From Campanula takesimana (taxonomy: Eukaryota; Streptophyta; Magnoliopsida; Asterales; Campanulaceae), in the NCBI GenBank assembly GCA_026119855.1, contig JAOWBW010000113.1, positions 1,612,001-1,676,000 of the forward strand: a stretch of 64,000 nucleotides of DNA, written 5' to 3'. Below are positions 1 through 11,485 of this stretch, piece by piece. Positions within the stretch are counted from its first letter, which is position 1. Each line of letters opens with the position of its first letter. The translations under genes were made by a program, and so were the position numbers. The notes beneath the pieces are model-generated. The model saw only the letters and a program-made list of their open reading frames with translations, had not been told where the DNA came from and did no database searches.

Positions 1-903
1 CATTGAATCCTCAACTCCTATAACCAAACCGATACAATATGGATATTGATCTAAATATTAGCATTACAACCTTGTACCACAACAACCCAATTTAACCCAA
101 GCTTCTCCTCAAACACTAGGTACTATTTAGAAGAAAGTAGAAACCTTACAATGATAATTACACCCAACAATTTGACCGAAGCTAAATACTCGGATTTCAA
201 TAAAAAAAATTAGGTGTAACTCTACGCAAAGGAACGGTCTCAAATAATTTTAAGAAATCAGGAATGGAGAATATAACCATCTTCCTACAACAATCAACTA
301 AAGTATGTGAGAGAATAGTGAATTGATTGGTGTTGTGAGTATAAAAGTAAAATAGGAGAGAGAATGAGTGGGGTGAATAGTAAAGATTCTTTGTCATTTT
401 AGGAATAGGACTTTACTCTGGGACGTATCAAAATGGAAAGTATGACTCTTACTCTGGGTCGGAGGGAGTATTGATTACCAAGAGGTCAAACGAAAGTTTT
501 AAACTTTTGATGTATTCAAAATTTAAATTAATTTCCCCGATTATCAATATAAAAAACACGGCAAATACTTGAGTGAGACCGTCTCAAATTGTGAGACGGA
601 TCCACCATGGAATTTACCCATGCCCGCCCACTCCAGCCCCTCCTCCTCCCAAATCGTGACACATGCGGGTAAAAAAAAAAACTTCAACAACTTTAAAATG
701 TTATATCTTGAGATTTTGAAGTCGAAAAAAATTATAAAAATACTTTTGTGTTCGTCTCGACGAGATGAATAAAACTAGATAGGTCATGATATGGTTTTAT
801 TTTTATTACTCCCTCTGTGCCTAAATATTTATTTTGATCCGGAGAGAATTTTTTTTTGATAAGAAACATGTTTCAACTATATTTCAACAACTTATAACTA
901 ATA
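1..903. other. MITE-fragment-bearing intergenic DNA
   Basis: No gene is visible; the short ORFs are uncharacteristic. The right end of a Stowaway-like MITE (ggtcggagggagta) finishes at 470, and the 150 bases before it match, in reverse, the MITE at 54502-54943. Positions 570-600 carry the GAGACGG-type inverted end also seen at 3168-3305 and 46650-46815. A left MITE end (actccctctgtgcctaaat) starts near 808 without a visible partner. Confidence 0.5.
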
Positions 904-1157
904 CTCTCTCCGTCTAACTCGAATTAGTATAAATTTTATTTTGGGTGTCTCATTCGAATTAAGACAACTCAAAAATGAAAGTGTTCTATATAATGAGACC
1001 CACATTCACACTCACAATAACTTTTCACTCATTATTCTCTACCCCACTTTTTCTCTCCTACTTCACTTTTTATACTCACAACAGCTACTCCACTACAATT
1101 TTTTCCTTAATCCTTGTAACCAACCCAAATTTTTAAATTCGGGTGGGACGGAGGGAG
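904..1157. mobile_element. Stowaway-like MITE
   Basis: Inverted ends CTCTCTCCGTCTAACTCGAA and, reversed, CTCCCTCCGTCCCACCCGAA, flanked by the dinucleotide TA on both sides. This is the usual layout of Tc1/mariner-derived Stowaway MITEs. The interior is non-coding. Confidence 0.8.
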
Positions 1158-1605
1158 TAATTAATAAGGGAGAGAATGGCTCATAAGCTGTATGGATTAG
1201 GGGTGGAGTTTAAAAGACAGTAGTACACAATTTTAGCAATTTTGTCTTGTTCATTGGCTGCAAATGAATAAAAATATATCATGATTTGTGGATTTTGATA
1301 AGATTAAATAAAATATCTAGGAAAGTACATGGAATTTAAATTTTGATAAAGATGAAAGAAGGAATGTGGGGAAAGCCATCGCAGATAGTACCCCTACATG
1401 TACACCTTTCAATTAGGCAGAAAACTTGCCACTAAGATAATTTAGTGGAATGGCTCTTTAAGCAGAGAATCTCTTGTCTCGTTTATTACAACTGTCTAGT
1501 CTCTACCTTACATGTTTATGTACATGTGGTGTGCCCACCCTCTTTTTATTTGTTCTTTTCTTCTTCACTTCCATCCTTTTCAATTTTCCTTCCCTTTACC
1601 GTCTG

Positions 1606-1837
1606 CTCCCTCCGTCCCAATTTAAAGTTTTTAGTTTGACTTTACACGGAGATTAAGAAAAAATAAATGTTGTGAGTATGAAAAGTAAAGTGGGAGAGAT
1701 AAATTGGGTAGTGAGTTTTTGTTGTGAGAATGACAAAAGGGTCCCACTTTCCATTTTAGGTAATAAAGCAAAGTAAGAACTTTAAATTGGGACAGACAAA
1801 AAAGGAAAGTAAGAACCTTAAAGCGGGACAGAGGGAG
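1606..1837. mobile_element. Stowaway-like MITE, family shared with 60250-60480
   Basis: Begins CTCCCTCCGTCCC and ends GGGACAGAGGGAG. Read in reverse it aligns along its length with the element at 60250-60480 (shared blocks such as CCGCTTTAAGGTTCTTACTT and TTACCTAAAATGGAAAG). TA follows the right end; the left flank is degraded. Confidence 0.8.
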
Positions 1838-2125
1838 TATCATATATCAAAACTTTATTCGCCCTTGAGCCAATTTTCTTATATAAATAAAAATATATTT
1901 TAAACCAATAATAATTTTTTTTGCAAAATTCTTTCATTTTATTCATCGCAAAATACATTTTATTTTTTATGTGTATCAAATATTTTGTTTGTAGTTCAGT
2001 ATGTTCAAAAATTATAACTCCATCAAATATCTAGTGGGTCGCAACTTGGTACTGTAGACAAAAATTGAAATTAAATACTGTGTTGAGCAAAATGCAAACA
2101 TAGAAAATAACACTTATTTTTATTA

Positions 2126-2390
2126 CTCCCTCTGTGCCTAAATGAGTGTCAATTTTCAAGAATTTTTTGTCCCAAAATGAGCGTTTTTTTTTTAACATAA
2201 CTTTGTCCCTGAATGTTTTTTTCCGAAATTTTTTTCACCGGTTTTTTTATACGTGCAAAACTAAATGTTTGGAAAGGAGATTACAAGATTATATATAAAT
2301 CTTTGCTACAAAACTGTACACAAAGTTGAGATTTTCAGTGTCCTTTAAAATAAAATTTAGATATTCATTTAGAGTCAGAGGTAGAGGTAG
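2126..2390. mobile_element. Stowaway-like MITE
   Basis: Left end CTCCCTCTGTGCCTAAATGA; right end, reversed, CTACCTCTACCTCTGACTCT; TA flanks both sides. The interior segment around 2200-2270 (cataactttgtccctgaatg) recurs near 59050, so at least one related fragment is present. Confidence 0.65.
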
Positions 2391-2392
2391 TA

Positions 2393-2398
<6 letters not shown>

Positions 2399-2433
<35 letters not shown>
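2399..2433. repeat. (TG)n microsatellite
   Basis: About 17 uninterrupted TG dinucleotides directly after the MITE end, followed by an imperfect G-rich tract (ggttgtggtggggagggg). Confidence 0.95.
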
Positions 2434-2434
<1 letters not shown>

Positions 2435-2732
2435 TTGTGGTGGGGAGGGGGGCTAACGAGTGCCCATTTATTCTTAATTAACGCGAAAAGAAAAAAGGGG
2501 TGAAGACTACAAGAAGAAAAAGGAGTAGATGGTCAAAGGCTAGCAGTGCTTATTTGGTGAAGAGGAGGCATATCAAGCCCAAATGCCCAAGGTTGATTTG
2601 GGCTTTTTGCCGTCTAAGAGAAATACATTTGGTTTGGAAACTTCATATTGATTTATTATAGTTCATTCGTTGGGCTTTGCTGTGGGCCCATAAATTAACC
2701 AGAACATGTTCATTATAAAACTAAGCTCTCTT

Positions 2733-2912
2733 TAAGGTTCTAAAAAGCGCTAGGCCGGCCCTAGGTGCCGCAGCAGGGTCTAGGGCCTAGGCGGGGGTCT
2801 AAACTGACTTAGGTGGGACCGAGAATTCAGAAATAGTTATAATACCTTAGGCGGGACTTAGGCGCTTCATGAATGCCTAGCGCCTCCTAGACGGACGTCT
2901 TTTAGAACACTG
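2733..2912. mobile_element. hAT-type MITE, copy 1
   Basis: Ends aaggttctaaaa and ttttagaacactg are inverted; the interior is a GC-rich string of gcctaggcgg-like blocks. A second copy sits at 19170-19318 with a perfect 8-bp target duplication. Here the flanks gctctctt and gtctctac no longer match, so this copy looks older. Confidence 0.7.
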
Positions 2913-2946
2913 GTCTCTACATCCACTTTCTAAACATAACCATATA

Positions 2947-3134
2947 CTCCCTCTGTTCATGGACACAATTATTTTAGCGTCTCAAATATCCCACTCACTC
3001 TCTCATACTTTACTTTTATACTTATAACACTTACACTTTTTCTTTCCTACTCACTTTTTATACTTATAACACTTACACTTCCTTAATTCCCATGCTAGAA
3101 ATATTTTGTACCCATTGGTCTGGGACGGAGAGAG
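2947..3134. mobile_element. Stowaway-like MITE
   Basis: Left end CTCCCTCTGTTCATGGACAC, right end ctgggacggagagag, TA on both flanks. Interior contains two tandem copies of a segment reading ttttatacttataacactta. Confidence 0.75.
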
Positions 3135-3167
3135 TATTCTTAATATTTAATAACAGACAAAAATAAA

Positions 3168-3305
3168 AATTTGTGTGGCACGATCTCAAGACCGGTCTCG
3201 TTGAAAGATTAAATGGTTTGCCCCTATGGCCGGGGCGGGGCAAGCTCATTTTCTCTTTCATTTTCATTGAGACCCGGGTTATTTGTAAGACCGCCTCACA
3301 AAACT
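3168..3305. mobile_element. GAGACGG-ended MITE, degenerate copy
   Basis: Shares with 46650-46815 the interior gaaagattaaatggtttgcc, a ggggcggggc block, and ends built on a tgagacggtctca motif (here ttgtgtggcacgatctca and taagaccgcctcacaaa). Superfamily unclear; possibly Mutator-type. Confidence 0.55.
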
Positions 3306-3829
3306 TCCTTTCAGTAATAAATGTTTGCATTAAATTTGCCAATTTTTATTTTTAAAAATGCGCTTTGGTTGTTTATAAATTGTTTGTATTATGGGGAGAT
3401 ACCACAAAAAAAAAATGCGCCATTTTTAATTGGGAAAGCACTAAAGCTTCAAAATACCAATAAATTAATACACTAGTATTATATATGGGGCAAAAAATAA
3501 TACTAATGTGGTTTGCATGAAATCATTAATCAACCATCAACTCCTGAACAACTTGGCAAAGTAAATGAACAAGATTGCAAGTGAATGATGTTGGAAATGG
3601 GTTGTGAAAACATAGCTTGATCAAGTTTTGACCTAACTTTTAACTGTGTTTATATTAAATGTGTTAAGCTTTAGTGGGGCCCAGTGCCGAAACACGAGTA
3701 GGAGGCCCTCAAAATTTAATAATTTACACCAAAACATATACTCCACTGTATGTTACTTTACATACTCCTTTCGTCCTAAAATGATCGTGAATACTTACAT
3801 CACTAGGAGTACATATTACAGTTTGATGT
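3306..3829. other. Intergenic, nothing recognised
   Basis: AT-rich stretch between a MITE and the Copia element. No coding similarity, tRNA fold or end-repeat structure could be seen. Confidence 0.5.
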
Positions 3830-3834
3830 AGCGT

Positions 3835-4295
3835 TGTTGTGGAATTGAACCTCCAACACCCAACACCCCAAACAAATCGCAAGAAAATCCGGCACCACAA
3901 ACAAGCACAAGAAATAAAAAACCCAAAGCAAAAGACAAAACGAACACAAGAAATTGTTTACCCAATTCGTCAATATGTTTGACTACGTCTGGGGGCACTA
4001 CCAAGCCAGGATCTTGCACTATAATATGTAAATATGGAGTTACAATGAGTTATGGGGCGGAACCCTACTTAAATACACAACCTAGAAAGAGTCCTAAACC
4101 TAGACATATAAGAAATCCCGAAAATCTGCACAAATCCGGATTCCTGGCCCGACGACCGAGCGCCCGCTTACCTCCCTCGCCAAGACCAAACCAACTGATT
4201 AACACCGAGCTCCCGCCTGGTAGACCCCGAGCGTCCGCTCGCTCTCCTGTGCCAGATTTTCTTCTTTTGTCTCCTCTAAGATCTCTACTCCAACA
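3835..4295 (-). repeat. Copia-1 3' LTR
   Basis: 461 bp, TG...CA ends (TGTTG/CAACA). In element orientation it contains short GC-rich palindromes (GAGCGAGCGGACGCTCGGGG; AAGCGGGCGCTCGG) followed by GGGCCAGGAAT. The two LTRs differ at several bases, some of them within these GC motifs. Confidence 0.92.
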
Positions 4296-4402
4296 ATTTC
4301 CCACCTAGAGATCAACCCGTGTATTCAAGCCCCGTATCCGTCTTCAACTCATCCTTGGTGTCATAATGCTCACCTCGATCATGGTAGTGCCTTCCTCCTT
4401 CC

Positions 4403-4945
4403 CTATTCTCCAAGCCCCGTTGAAGCTATGCCCAGCTTCAACTTCACCTTGCTTGAGAAACCTGGAGCCTTTGCCTCCGATCTACACTCACCGTTAGATC
4501 TGCGCAGCAGAATATCCGGTCCTGGGGTATGTGGTTCATCTTCAGTGACCCCTTGACCTTGGTCATCATGAACCGTGCCGCTCCCACCCAAGTCTAGAAT
4601 ATCCATGCTAATCTCCCTCGCATCACCGTATTCCTTAAACTCCTTGAGCTTATACTCCCCACCATTAATAGACCTCAAGCATTTAGCTTTGAGTCCAATC
4701 CGATTCTCCACCAAGGCCTTCCACTTCTTATACATCCTGAAAGATTCATCTTTCCCTTTTAAGAAGTAATCCCGGACCTTCCTTGTCGAATCATCAATGA
4801 AGGTCATGTAATATGACACACCACCCTGAGAAGTTACCGGGGATACCCCCTTCTCACCCATGTGACCCAATCGACAGTGCCACAAATCCGTATCACCCTT
4901 GGCTGACGCCACCGCGATACTATTCTTGGTGTTTGTCAAATACAA
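4403..4945 (-). pseudogene. Copia-1 GAG-pre-integrase and integrase fragment
   Basis: The minus-strand reading frame shows LWHCRLGHMGEKG, the histidine-rich motif that opens Copia integrases, then a partial integrase core (YYMTFIDDSTRKV with the first catalytic Asp region). The fragment ends in unrelated residues before the catalytic Glu block, and no reverse transcriptase follows, so the pol gene has lost its 3' half. It is separated by a frameshift from the upstream protease region. Confidence 0.85.
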
Positions 4946-5124
4946 TCTTCCTTCCCTATTACCCCGAGCGATCTCACAATCCTCCTTGGTAATAACCCAG
5001 TTCCTGCAGTTAAAAGTTACCGTGTAACCTTCTTCACCTAGCTGCCCAACTGAAATCAGGTTCTTTTTTAAACCCGGAATGTGTCTGACCCCGTGTAGAT
5101 GTAAGACATTCCCGTCCGATGCTC

Positions 5125-6117
5125 CTATTCTGACATCCCCCTTCCCCTTGTTTCCAAAGGCTCGTCATCCGCCAGATAGACCTTACCGAAATCACCAGAA
5201 GTGTAATTTTCCATCGCCTCTGCATGCCCGCATGAGTGGAATGATTCCCCCGAATCCAGCACCCATGATTCTAGCGCACTACTAACACTCAGAATCAGTG
5301 CATCGCCACCTTCGATTATCACATTCACCGATTTATCCCTTCGCATGGGACAATCCCTCTTGTAGTGTCCTAACTCTTTACAATGATAGCACTCTACCGA
5401 TCCTCTTGAAACCCTTTGTCTTTCTTTGTTCTCCACAGACTGATCCCCACCCCCGATTACACTTTCCCTTGTCCCTGTTCTTCCTTTATTGCTAGAACCC
5501 GGCCTTCCCCTGCTAGTTGTAGCCAAGACCGATCCCGAAGTAGACGGTGTCCCCAACTTCTTTATGCGATTTTCTTCGCCCAAGAGGAAGTCCTTAACAT
5601 CATCATACTTCAATTTGTTCTTACCTACTAAAGCATTTAACGCTGTCACCGTTCCGCTCCAACTTCCTGGTAAAGACGCTAGCAATAAACACTCATGAAC
5701 CTCGTCACCGAAAGTAATCTCCAACGCAGCCAATGAGTCTATAACATCCATAAACTCATCGATGTGTTTAGCTATGGATCCTCCCTCTTACATCTTGAGA
5801 CTACCCATCTTGCGTATCAAATCAACCTTATTTGCAGCAGCTGGAGTTTCAAATCTCTCAGTAAGATAATCCAATAGCTCCTTGGTGGTTTTCGCCTTCT
5901 TGGTAGTCTTCGCGATCCACTTCGACAAAGTAGATCGAACGACCCCTAAGGCTTTCTGATCCATGAGATCCCAGTCTTCCTGTTTTTCGCTTTCCGGCTT
6001 GACTCCTGTTAGAGGCTTATAGAGATCTTTATTATACAAGACATCCTCTATTTGCATCCTCCAATATCCATAGTCAGACCCATCAAATTTCTCCACCGCT
6101 TGTTTATCCTTGCCCAT
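5125..6117 (-). pseudogene. Copia-1 gag with CCHC knuckle and protease remnant
   Basis: Translation on the minus strand starts at 6117 (MGKDKQAVEKFDGSDYGYWR), matching the N-terminus of plant Copia gag (the F-DG-NY-W pattern of the gag_2 family). One in-frame TAA at 5788-5790 breaks it; the same frame resumes directly, giving the TVTALN-type gag region. The knuckle CYHCKELGHYKRDC lies near 5347-5392, and a retropepsin-like WVLDSGESFHSC follows with Glu where the usual Cys would stand. The frame fails near 5143, continuing in another frame (5034-5225). Apart from the stop, gag is intact for its full usual length. Confidence 0.88.
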
Positions 6118-6173
6118 TCTTGATTGCTTGATAAAACCCCTTTGATCGTCCAACCAAAGCTCTTGATACCAGT

Positions 6174-6633
6174 TGTGTGGAATTGACCGTCCAACACCCA
6201 ACACCCCAAACAAATCGCAAGAAAATCCGGCACCACAAACAAGCACAAGAAATAAGAAACCCAAAGCAAAAGACAAAACGAACACAAGAAATTGTTTACC
6301 CAATTCGTCAATATGTTTGACTACGTCTGGGGGCACTACCAAGCCAGGATCTTGCACTATAATATGTAAATATGGAGTTACAATGAGTTATGGGGCGGAA
6401 CCCTACTTAAATACACAACCTAGAAAGAGTCCTAAACCTAGACATATAAGAAATCCCGAAAATCTGCACAAATCCGGATTCCTGGCCCGACGACCGAGCG
6501 CCCGCTTACCTCCCTCGCCAAGACCAAACCAACTGATTAACACCGAGCGCCCTCCTGGTAGACCCCGAGCGCCCGCTCGCTCTCCTGTGCCAGATTTTCT
6601 TCTTTTGTCTCCTTTAAGATCTCTACTCCAACA
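6174..6633 (-). repeat. Copia-1 5' LTR with adjacent primer-binding site
   Basis: About 460 bp, nearly identical to 3835-4295. In element orientation it carries the GC palindrome GCGAGCGGGCGCTCGGGG in perfect form, upstream of a possible TATA element (gtatttaagt). The primer site TGGTATCAAGAGC directly abuts the LTR on its low-coordinate side. Confidence 0.9.
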
Positions 6634-6638
6634 AGCGT

Positions 6639-7464
6639 ATGTTAACACGTTGCAAATTAGTACCTTGTTTAAAGAAAGTATAAGAAAGCTAATTTTAAGG
6701 GCTTTTGAATCAACCATTAGGGGACACTTAAACAGACCAAAGATTAAAAAACAAAAGTGATTGAGAATCTGACTTAATATCCAAATAACGATTCCAAAAC
6801 ATATCAGTAGTGGAAGAGGTAAGCTCAATACCTAAATTCAACTTTTCCCAAAGTCCAAAATTGGTGCTTCAATTTCATATTAGAATTTTCATATTTAGGG
6901 CTTTAAGATTGAATTTTTAATTTGAAATTAAATCCCTAAATTTGGAATCCACAAAAAAGAAAGATGAGAGTTAAAAGTCTTGAACTTCACCACTCATTAG
7001 TCATAAATCACGACCTTGGCAAGTTGGACGCCTGACGATGGCGATAACGCTAGATTTCTACTCTTCTCGCTGTGGAAATGGTGATGGCGAGTGGGCTGGG
7101 CAAGAACAAAAAGCAATAGCAAAAACAAGTGACAATAGCGAGAACAACGGCAATGGAATTGGAGTCTCTCAGGTAACGAAGCGGCGGCCTGAGTCGTTTA
7201 ACGGAGAGGATTGGAAAAGAGCGAGAATCAAGAAAGTCGTCGAGAAGAGAACCGAGAACATCTAATATACCTGGTAGATTAAGAGTTATGGGCCCCCCAA
7301 TTATTTGGGGCCCTGTGCTGTTGAGCCGGATGAACGGGCTTATCACCGGGCCTGGTGTTAAGTTGCAAAATTAAAATTTATATTTAGTGTAAATTAAATA
7401 TAGTTATTTTTTCAAAGGGGTGAATGAGTAATTAATGGCTAAAGAGTGAAACTTGAATGGTAAA
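6639..7464. other. Intergenic; possible small ORF 7038-7265
   Basis: The only notable frame is a 75-residue plus-strand ORF at 7038-7265, rich in Asn, Gly and charged residues, of no recognised family. Its base composition is richer in GC than the flanks and might mark a captured exon fragment. I do not call it a gene. Confidence 0.3.
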
Positions 7465-8063
7465 TGATGTGAACAGAGTTGCAACGGAATAAAAATAAAA
7501 ATAAAATGATAACAATTAATCGAATCAACGAATTAATTGACCCAATTCGAATTCACGAATTAGGGTTTGGCAAGAAAAACACCAAGATGATGAGATTCTT
7601 GAATAAACGAAGGAATCCACCTTCACGAAGGAATTCACCTTCAACAAGATAAAAAGCTTCAAGGGATTAAACCCACAAAGATGCAAGAAGCAAACTTTAA
7701 TAAAATATCAAAATCAAAATGTCTTCAATACAATGAAAGAAAGGAATATTTAAAGGCTAGGAAATACTAAAAAACTAATCTAAAAAGGACTCATAAAACA
7801 ATACCAAAAATACCCAAATAATAAACCAAAAAGGAGTTCTGTAATTAATTATTATTCTGGCCGACTTGCCGAACACGGCCGTGCCCTAAAATCTGGCACG
7901 GTCGTGCCATTGTTGTCGAGGCTGCCTTTCCTTTGCGTTAATTCGTGCAAGGCCGAGTCTTGACATTTGCACGGCTGAGCAAAGCTGGATCCGGCCGGGT
8001 TTGTTCCTTGGTCCGGGCGGATCTATGGAGCTGGGCTACTTCTTTCTCCCTCGAGCTACATCA
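7465..8063 (-). repeat. Gypsy-1 3' LTR
   Basis: 599 bp. In element orientation it contains GGCACGACCGTGCCAG, then TTTTAGGGCACGGCCGTG and TCGGCCAGAATAAT, a block shared with the unrelated LTR at 48700-48775. Confidence 0.9.
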
Positions 8064-9813
8064 TACACCCCCTCTTCAAAACGATCCATCCCCGAATCAT
8101 GTACCATAAAATAACATCCCTTGATCAACTTCGTAGGCAATGAATCTGAAACAAAATGTTTAGAAATACAAAGAGAACTAATATGTTTGTCGTTGCCTTT
8201 GCACCTACGACCCTCCTTGTCTTGCAATGGATACAAAACAAACCAATGTCCATGCGTAGCCAAACGGATCACATTAGTACGCCCACAATGCATGGAACCA
8301 ACATCAAAATGCCACGGCCTACCAAGCAATAACTGACAAGCACTCATATCCACAACATCACATGTAATCAAATCCGTATATTTGCCAATCAAAAAAGGAA
8401 TGAGACATTGATGTGTTACCTTCACCGAGCCATTAGCATTGATCCAACCAACAACATACGGAGATGGATGGTCACGTACCTCAAGCTTAAGCTTAGTACC
8501 AAACCGCGAGCCACCAAGTTTTCACTGCTGCAACTATCAATGATGATGCAAACCGCCATATCATTGACCTCGCCCATTGTGCGAAAAATGTTATGACGTG
8601 CCGGGTCAACCTTCCCTGAGGGAGTAGGTAACTTACGAACCATACACGCGTGATGTTCGTCTCCGTCCTCATCTTCCACATTAGGATCGTATACATACTC
8701 CTCGCCCTTACTATCATCAGGATCATCATCTCGAGCCACCATATTAATATTCTTGCGATGAGGGCAACCACTAGAAATATGTCCCACTTCCCCACATTTA
8801 AAACACTTGGTTCCATAACTCTTGTCATAGGGATTCTTCTTCTGTTGAGCACCAGTAGTAGGGGCCGTTGTCGGGGCGGGGGTCACATGTTTACCATCGT
8901 CGTTCTTAGAACCCACAGCTGCAGTTTGTGTATTATTCGTAGCAGGAAAAGTCGCAGAAGGTTGACTCTTGCTACTGTCCGAAGTTCCCTCTCCAAATTT
9001 GCTATATGGGGCCGGGGAACGAAACGTAGAGGACAACTGGCTTTCCACCTTTTTCGCCCTAGTGATGGCTTCACTGAGTGAGTGGGTAACAAACAAGTCT
9101 ACCTGATTTTGGATGGGAGGATGAAGACCTTCGATGAATCGTGCTACTTGAAGAGATTATGTTTCATTCACATCCGTGCGGACGGAACGGGCATAAAAAT
9201 CGCGAGCATATTCATCGACTGTCCGGTTACCCTGTTGACACTTCAAAAATTGACGATAAATTTCCTGATCAAAATCGTCGGGTAGAAAACGGTCTTTCAG
9301 TGCAGTCTTCATATCTATCCAACGACGAATCGGAGGCCAATTGTTACGAATTCGCTGTCGAGTCACTTGTGTCCACCACGCAGAAGCACCCCCACGTAAT
9401 TTATAGGCAACATAAGGAACCTTACGATCCTCCTCAGTTTGCATCAAATCAAAGATTTTTTCAACTTCAGAAAGCCAATCCATAAATTCTTCAGTATTCA
9501 ACTCACCAGAGAAAAATTGAATGTCAGCCCGAATCTTGGGTCGTTGATCTGCAGGAGGCACTACCCTGGCCTCATAAAAACCACCATCTTGGAAAGCCCC
9601 TTGAACCGGATCTTCGCGGCGGAGGTGTTCCCCACGAGGATCTGCCCGATTTCTAGGGTTTTCATTGTTACGCCCACCAAAACCATTCGCTATTGCTGTC
9701 AGAAGTTCAGTATGCCGCGGGGCTGCTTCTTGGGACGCGGTAGCAGTCGCCTGTGTCAACCGTTCCATACCTGCTGTCAACGTGGCGATGAGGTCTTGCA
9801 TATCGTTGGCCAT
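8036..9813 (-). pseudogene. Gypsy-1 gag-protease reading frame, broken
   Basis: Starts at 9813 (MANDMQDLIATLTAGMERL). Gag core DWLSEVEKIFDLM, KLRGGASAWWTQV and QGNRTVDEYARDF (9157-9813) is typical of Ty3/Gypsy gag. The frame breaks near 9157 and resumes at 9096 with the knuckle CFKCGEVGHISSGCP. The protease active site reads IIIDSCSSENLV, with Cys in place of the Gly normally found after Asp-Ser, which would be expected to disable it. A further frame (8036-8425) holds the LLLGRPWHFD motif seen at the end of Gypsy proteases. Pol is then missing and the frame runs into the LTR. Confidence 0.88.
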
Positions 9814-9845
9814 CTTCCAAGGATCGAACCTTTTCTGATACCAAT

Positions 9846-10442
9846 TGATGTGAACAGAGTTGCAGCGGAATTAAAATAAAATAAAATGATAACAAATAAT
9901 CGAATCAACGAATTAATTGACCCAATTCGAATCCACGAATTAGGGTTTGGCAAGAAAAACACCAAGATAATGAGATTCTTGAATAAACGAAGGAATCCAC
10001 CTTCACGAAGGAATCTACCTTCAACAAACTAAAAAGCTTCAAGGGATTAAACCCACAAAGATGCAAGAAACAAACTTTAATAAAATATCAAAATCACAAT
10101 GTCTTCAATACAATGAAAGAAAGGAATATTTAAAGGCTAGGAAATACTAAAAACCCTAATCTAAAAAGGACTCATAAAACAATACCAAAAATACCCAAAT
10201 AATAAACCAAAAAGGAGTTCTGCAATTAATTATTATTCTGGCTGACTTGCCGAGCACGGCCGTGCCCTAAATCTGGCACGGTCGTGCCATTGTTGTCGAG
10301 GCTGCCTTTCCTTTGCGTTAATTCGTGCACGGCCGAGTTTTGACATCTGCACGGCCGAGCAAAGCTGGATCCGGCCGGGTCTGTTCCTTGGTCCGGGCGG
10401 ATCTATGGAGCTGGGCTGCTTCTTCTCCCTCGAGCTACATCA
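9846..10442 (-). repeat. Gypsy-1 5' LTR
   Basis: 597 bp and nearly identical to 7465-8063 apart from scattered substitutions and short indels. The primer-binding site lies at about 9830-9845 on its low-coordinate side. Confidence 0.9.
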
Positions 10443-10447
10443 GTTAA

Positions 10448-11182
10448 TAATTCACCATTGGACCCATAAACATTAATTCATTATCCGTTTGTCCGATTAA
10501 TCACGTGTTTTAAATTATCTAGCAATTCGTTTAAAAAAAAAAAAACTATTAATAGACCGCTTAAAAGTCAAATACCAAATCTATCAAATTCGTTAAGAAA
10601 ATATCAAAGTAAGGAAAATTTGAAAAGTAAAATCAAAAGTATAGGCGGACTGGTTGTTGATGTTTATTGAAAAAAACACGTTTTTTAAATTAATTTTTAC
10701 ATTCTAAAAAAGACCCTATTTTCAGTAGTGGCAAACAGGCAGACAGCAGCCCAAATATGTGCAAACTTCGACACGGGTCCCGTTGGCGCACAAAAATATC
10801 AGCTCTTTCGTAGTCACGGCTAATAATCCGCCAACCACAAATTAAAATGATAAATTGAAATCCAGATAATGAACTCAAGTTGATAAATCAAGTATATGGG
10901 TCAATTTAAATAGCTGAAAATTAAAGTTAAGTTTTATTTACGAATTTCTAATACAATAATGCTGATTTTTTTTTTATATACATGTCATTGAGTCTAGTTT
11001 AAAATGAATGTTTAAATTTTTTAAATTAAAAATAAATTTGAATATTGATTTTAATACGGAGGTAGTATTTATTTTTATTAAATAATACTACAAAATGTGC
11101 TTTGATCATAAATTGATGGTCTCAAATTATGAGTTAATTTCTAATCAATCAGTTAAAACTTCCAATTTATTAATTAAAATTA
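10448..11182. other. Intergenic AT-rich DNA, nothing recognised
   Basis: No coding pattern, paired repeats or RNA fold was found between Gypsy-1 and the Mutator-type MITE. Confidence 0.5.
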
Positions 11183-11191
11183 TATAATTAA

Positions 11192-11355
11192 GGGTAAATT
11201 ACATAATAGGGCCTAAAGTCTTCGGAGTGGTGCCAGTTTGGGGTCTGACGTGCAAAATTTAGCGAAATAGGGCCTGACTTGATACTTTGGTTGCGGAATG
11301 CGGCCTTTTTAACGTTTTTTGTTAAGAAAGTTAGGCCCTATTTTGTAATTTACCC
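11192..11355. mobile_element. Mutator-type MITE
   Basis: 164 bp with inverted ends GGGTAAATTACATAATAGGG and, reversed, GGGTAAATTACAAAATAGGG. An exact 9-bp target duplication TATAATTAA lies at 11183-11191 and 11356-11364. The 9-bp duplication assigns it to the Mutator superfamily. Confidence 0.9.
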
Positions 11356-11485
11356 TATAATTAATTTAGAAATACAACAGTAATTTTCAAATTGAGCAAG
11401 TAAAAAATATGAAATGTTTCCCTCCTAAAAGTAATGGTAATAATAGTCATTTAAAGAGTGGAATGGGATAGCATTAAGCCGTAAA

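Larger units (their letters stand above)
3830..6638 (-). mobile_element. Copia-type LTR retrotransposon, internally deleted (Copia-1)
   Basis: The element proper is 3835-6633, flanked by the exact 5-bp target duplication AGCGT (3830-3834 and 6634-6638). It runs on the minus strand. Its 5' LTR is at 6174-6633, followed by an initiator-tRNA-Met-type primer site (TGGTATCAAGAGC), gag with a CCHC knuckle, a protease remnant, a GAG-pre-integrase/integrase fragment, a purine-rich tract (AGGTGGGAAAT) and the 3' LTR at 3835-4295. Only 1.9 kb lies between the LTRs, against about 4 kb or more in complete Copia elements. Reverse transcriptase and RNase H are absent, so this copy cannot move alone. Lesions include an in-frame stop in gag and frameshifts before integrase. 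Confidence 0.92.
7465..10442 (-). mobile_element. Gypsy-type LTR retrotransposon, gag-protease only (Gypsy-1)
   Basis: LTRs at 7465-8063 and 9846-10442 end in the perfect inverted hexamers TGATGT and ACATCA; flanks GTAAA (7460-7464) and GTTAA (10443-10447) are a one-mismatch target duplication. On the minus strand the order is 5' LTR, primer site TTGGTATCAGAAAAGG, gag, CCHC knuckle, aspartic protease, purine tract GAAGAGGGGGTGTA, 3' LTR. There is no reverse transcriptase, RNase H or integrase: only 1.8 kb lies between the LTRs. It therefore resembles a gag-only non-autonomous Gypsy derivative. Confidence 0.9.

Noticed and set aside
7038..7265. 75-codon frame as a gene
   Set aside because: No family resemblance, no exon partners or promoter signs, and it lies between two retroelements.
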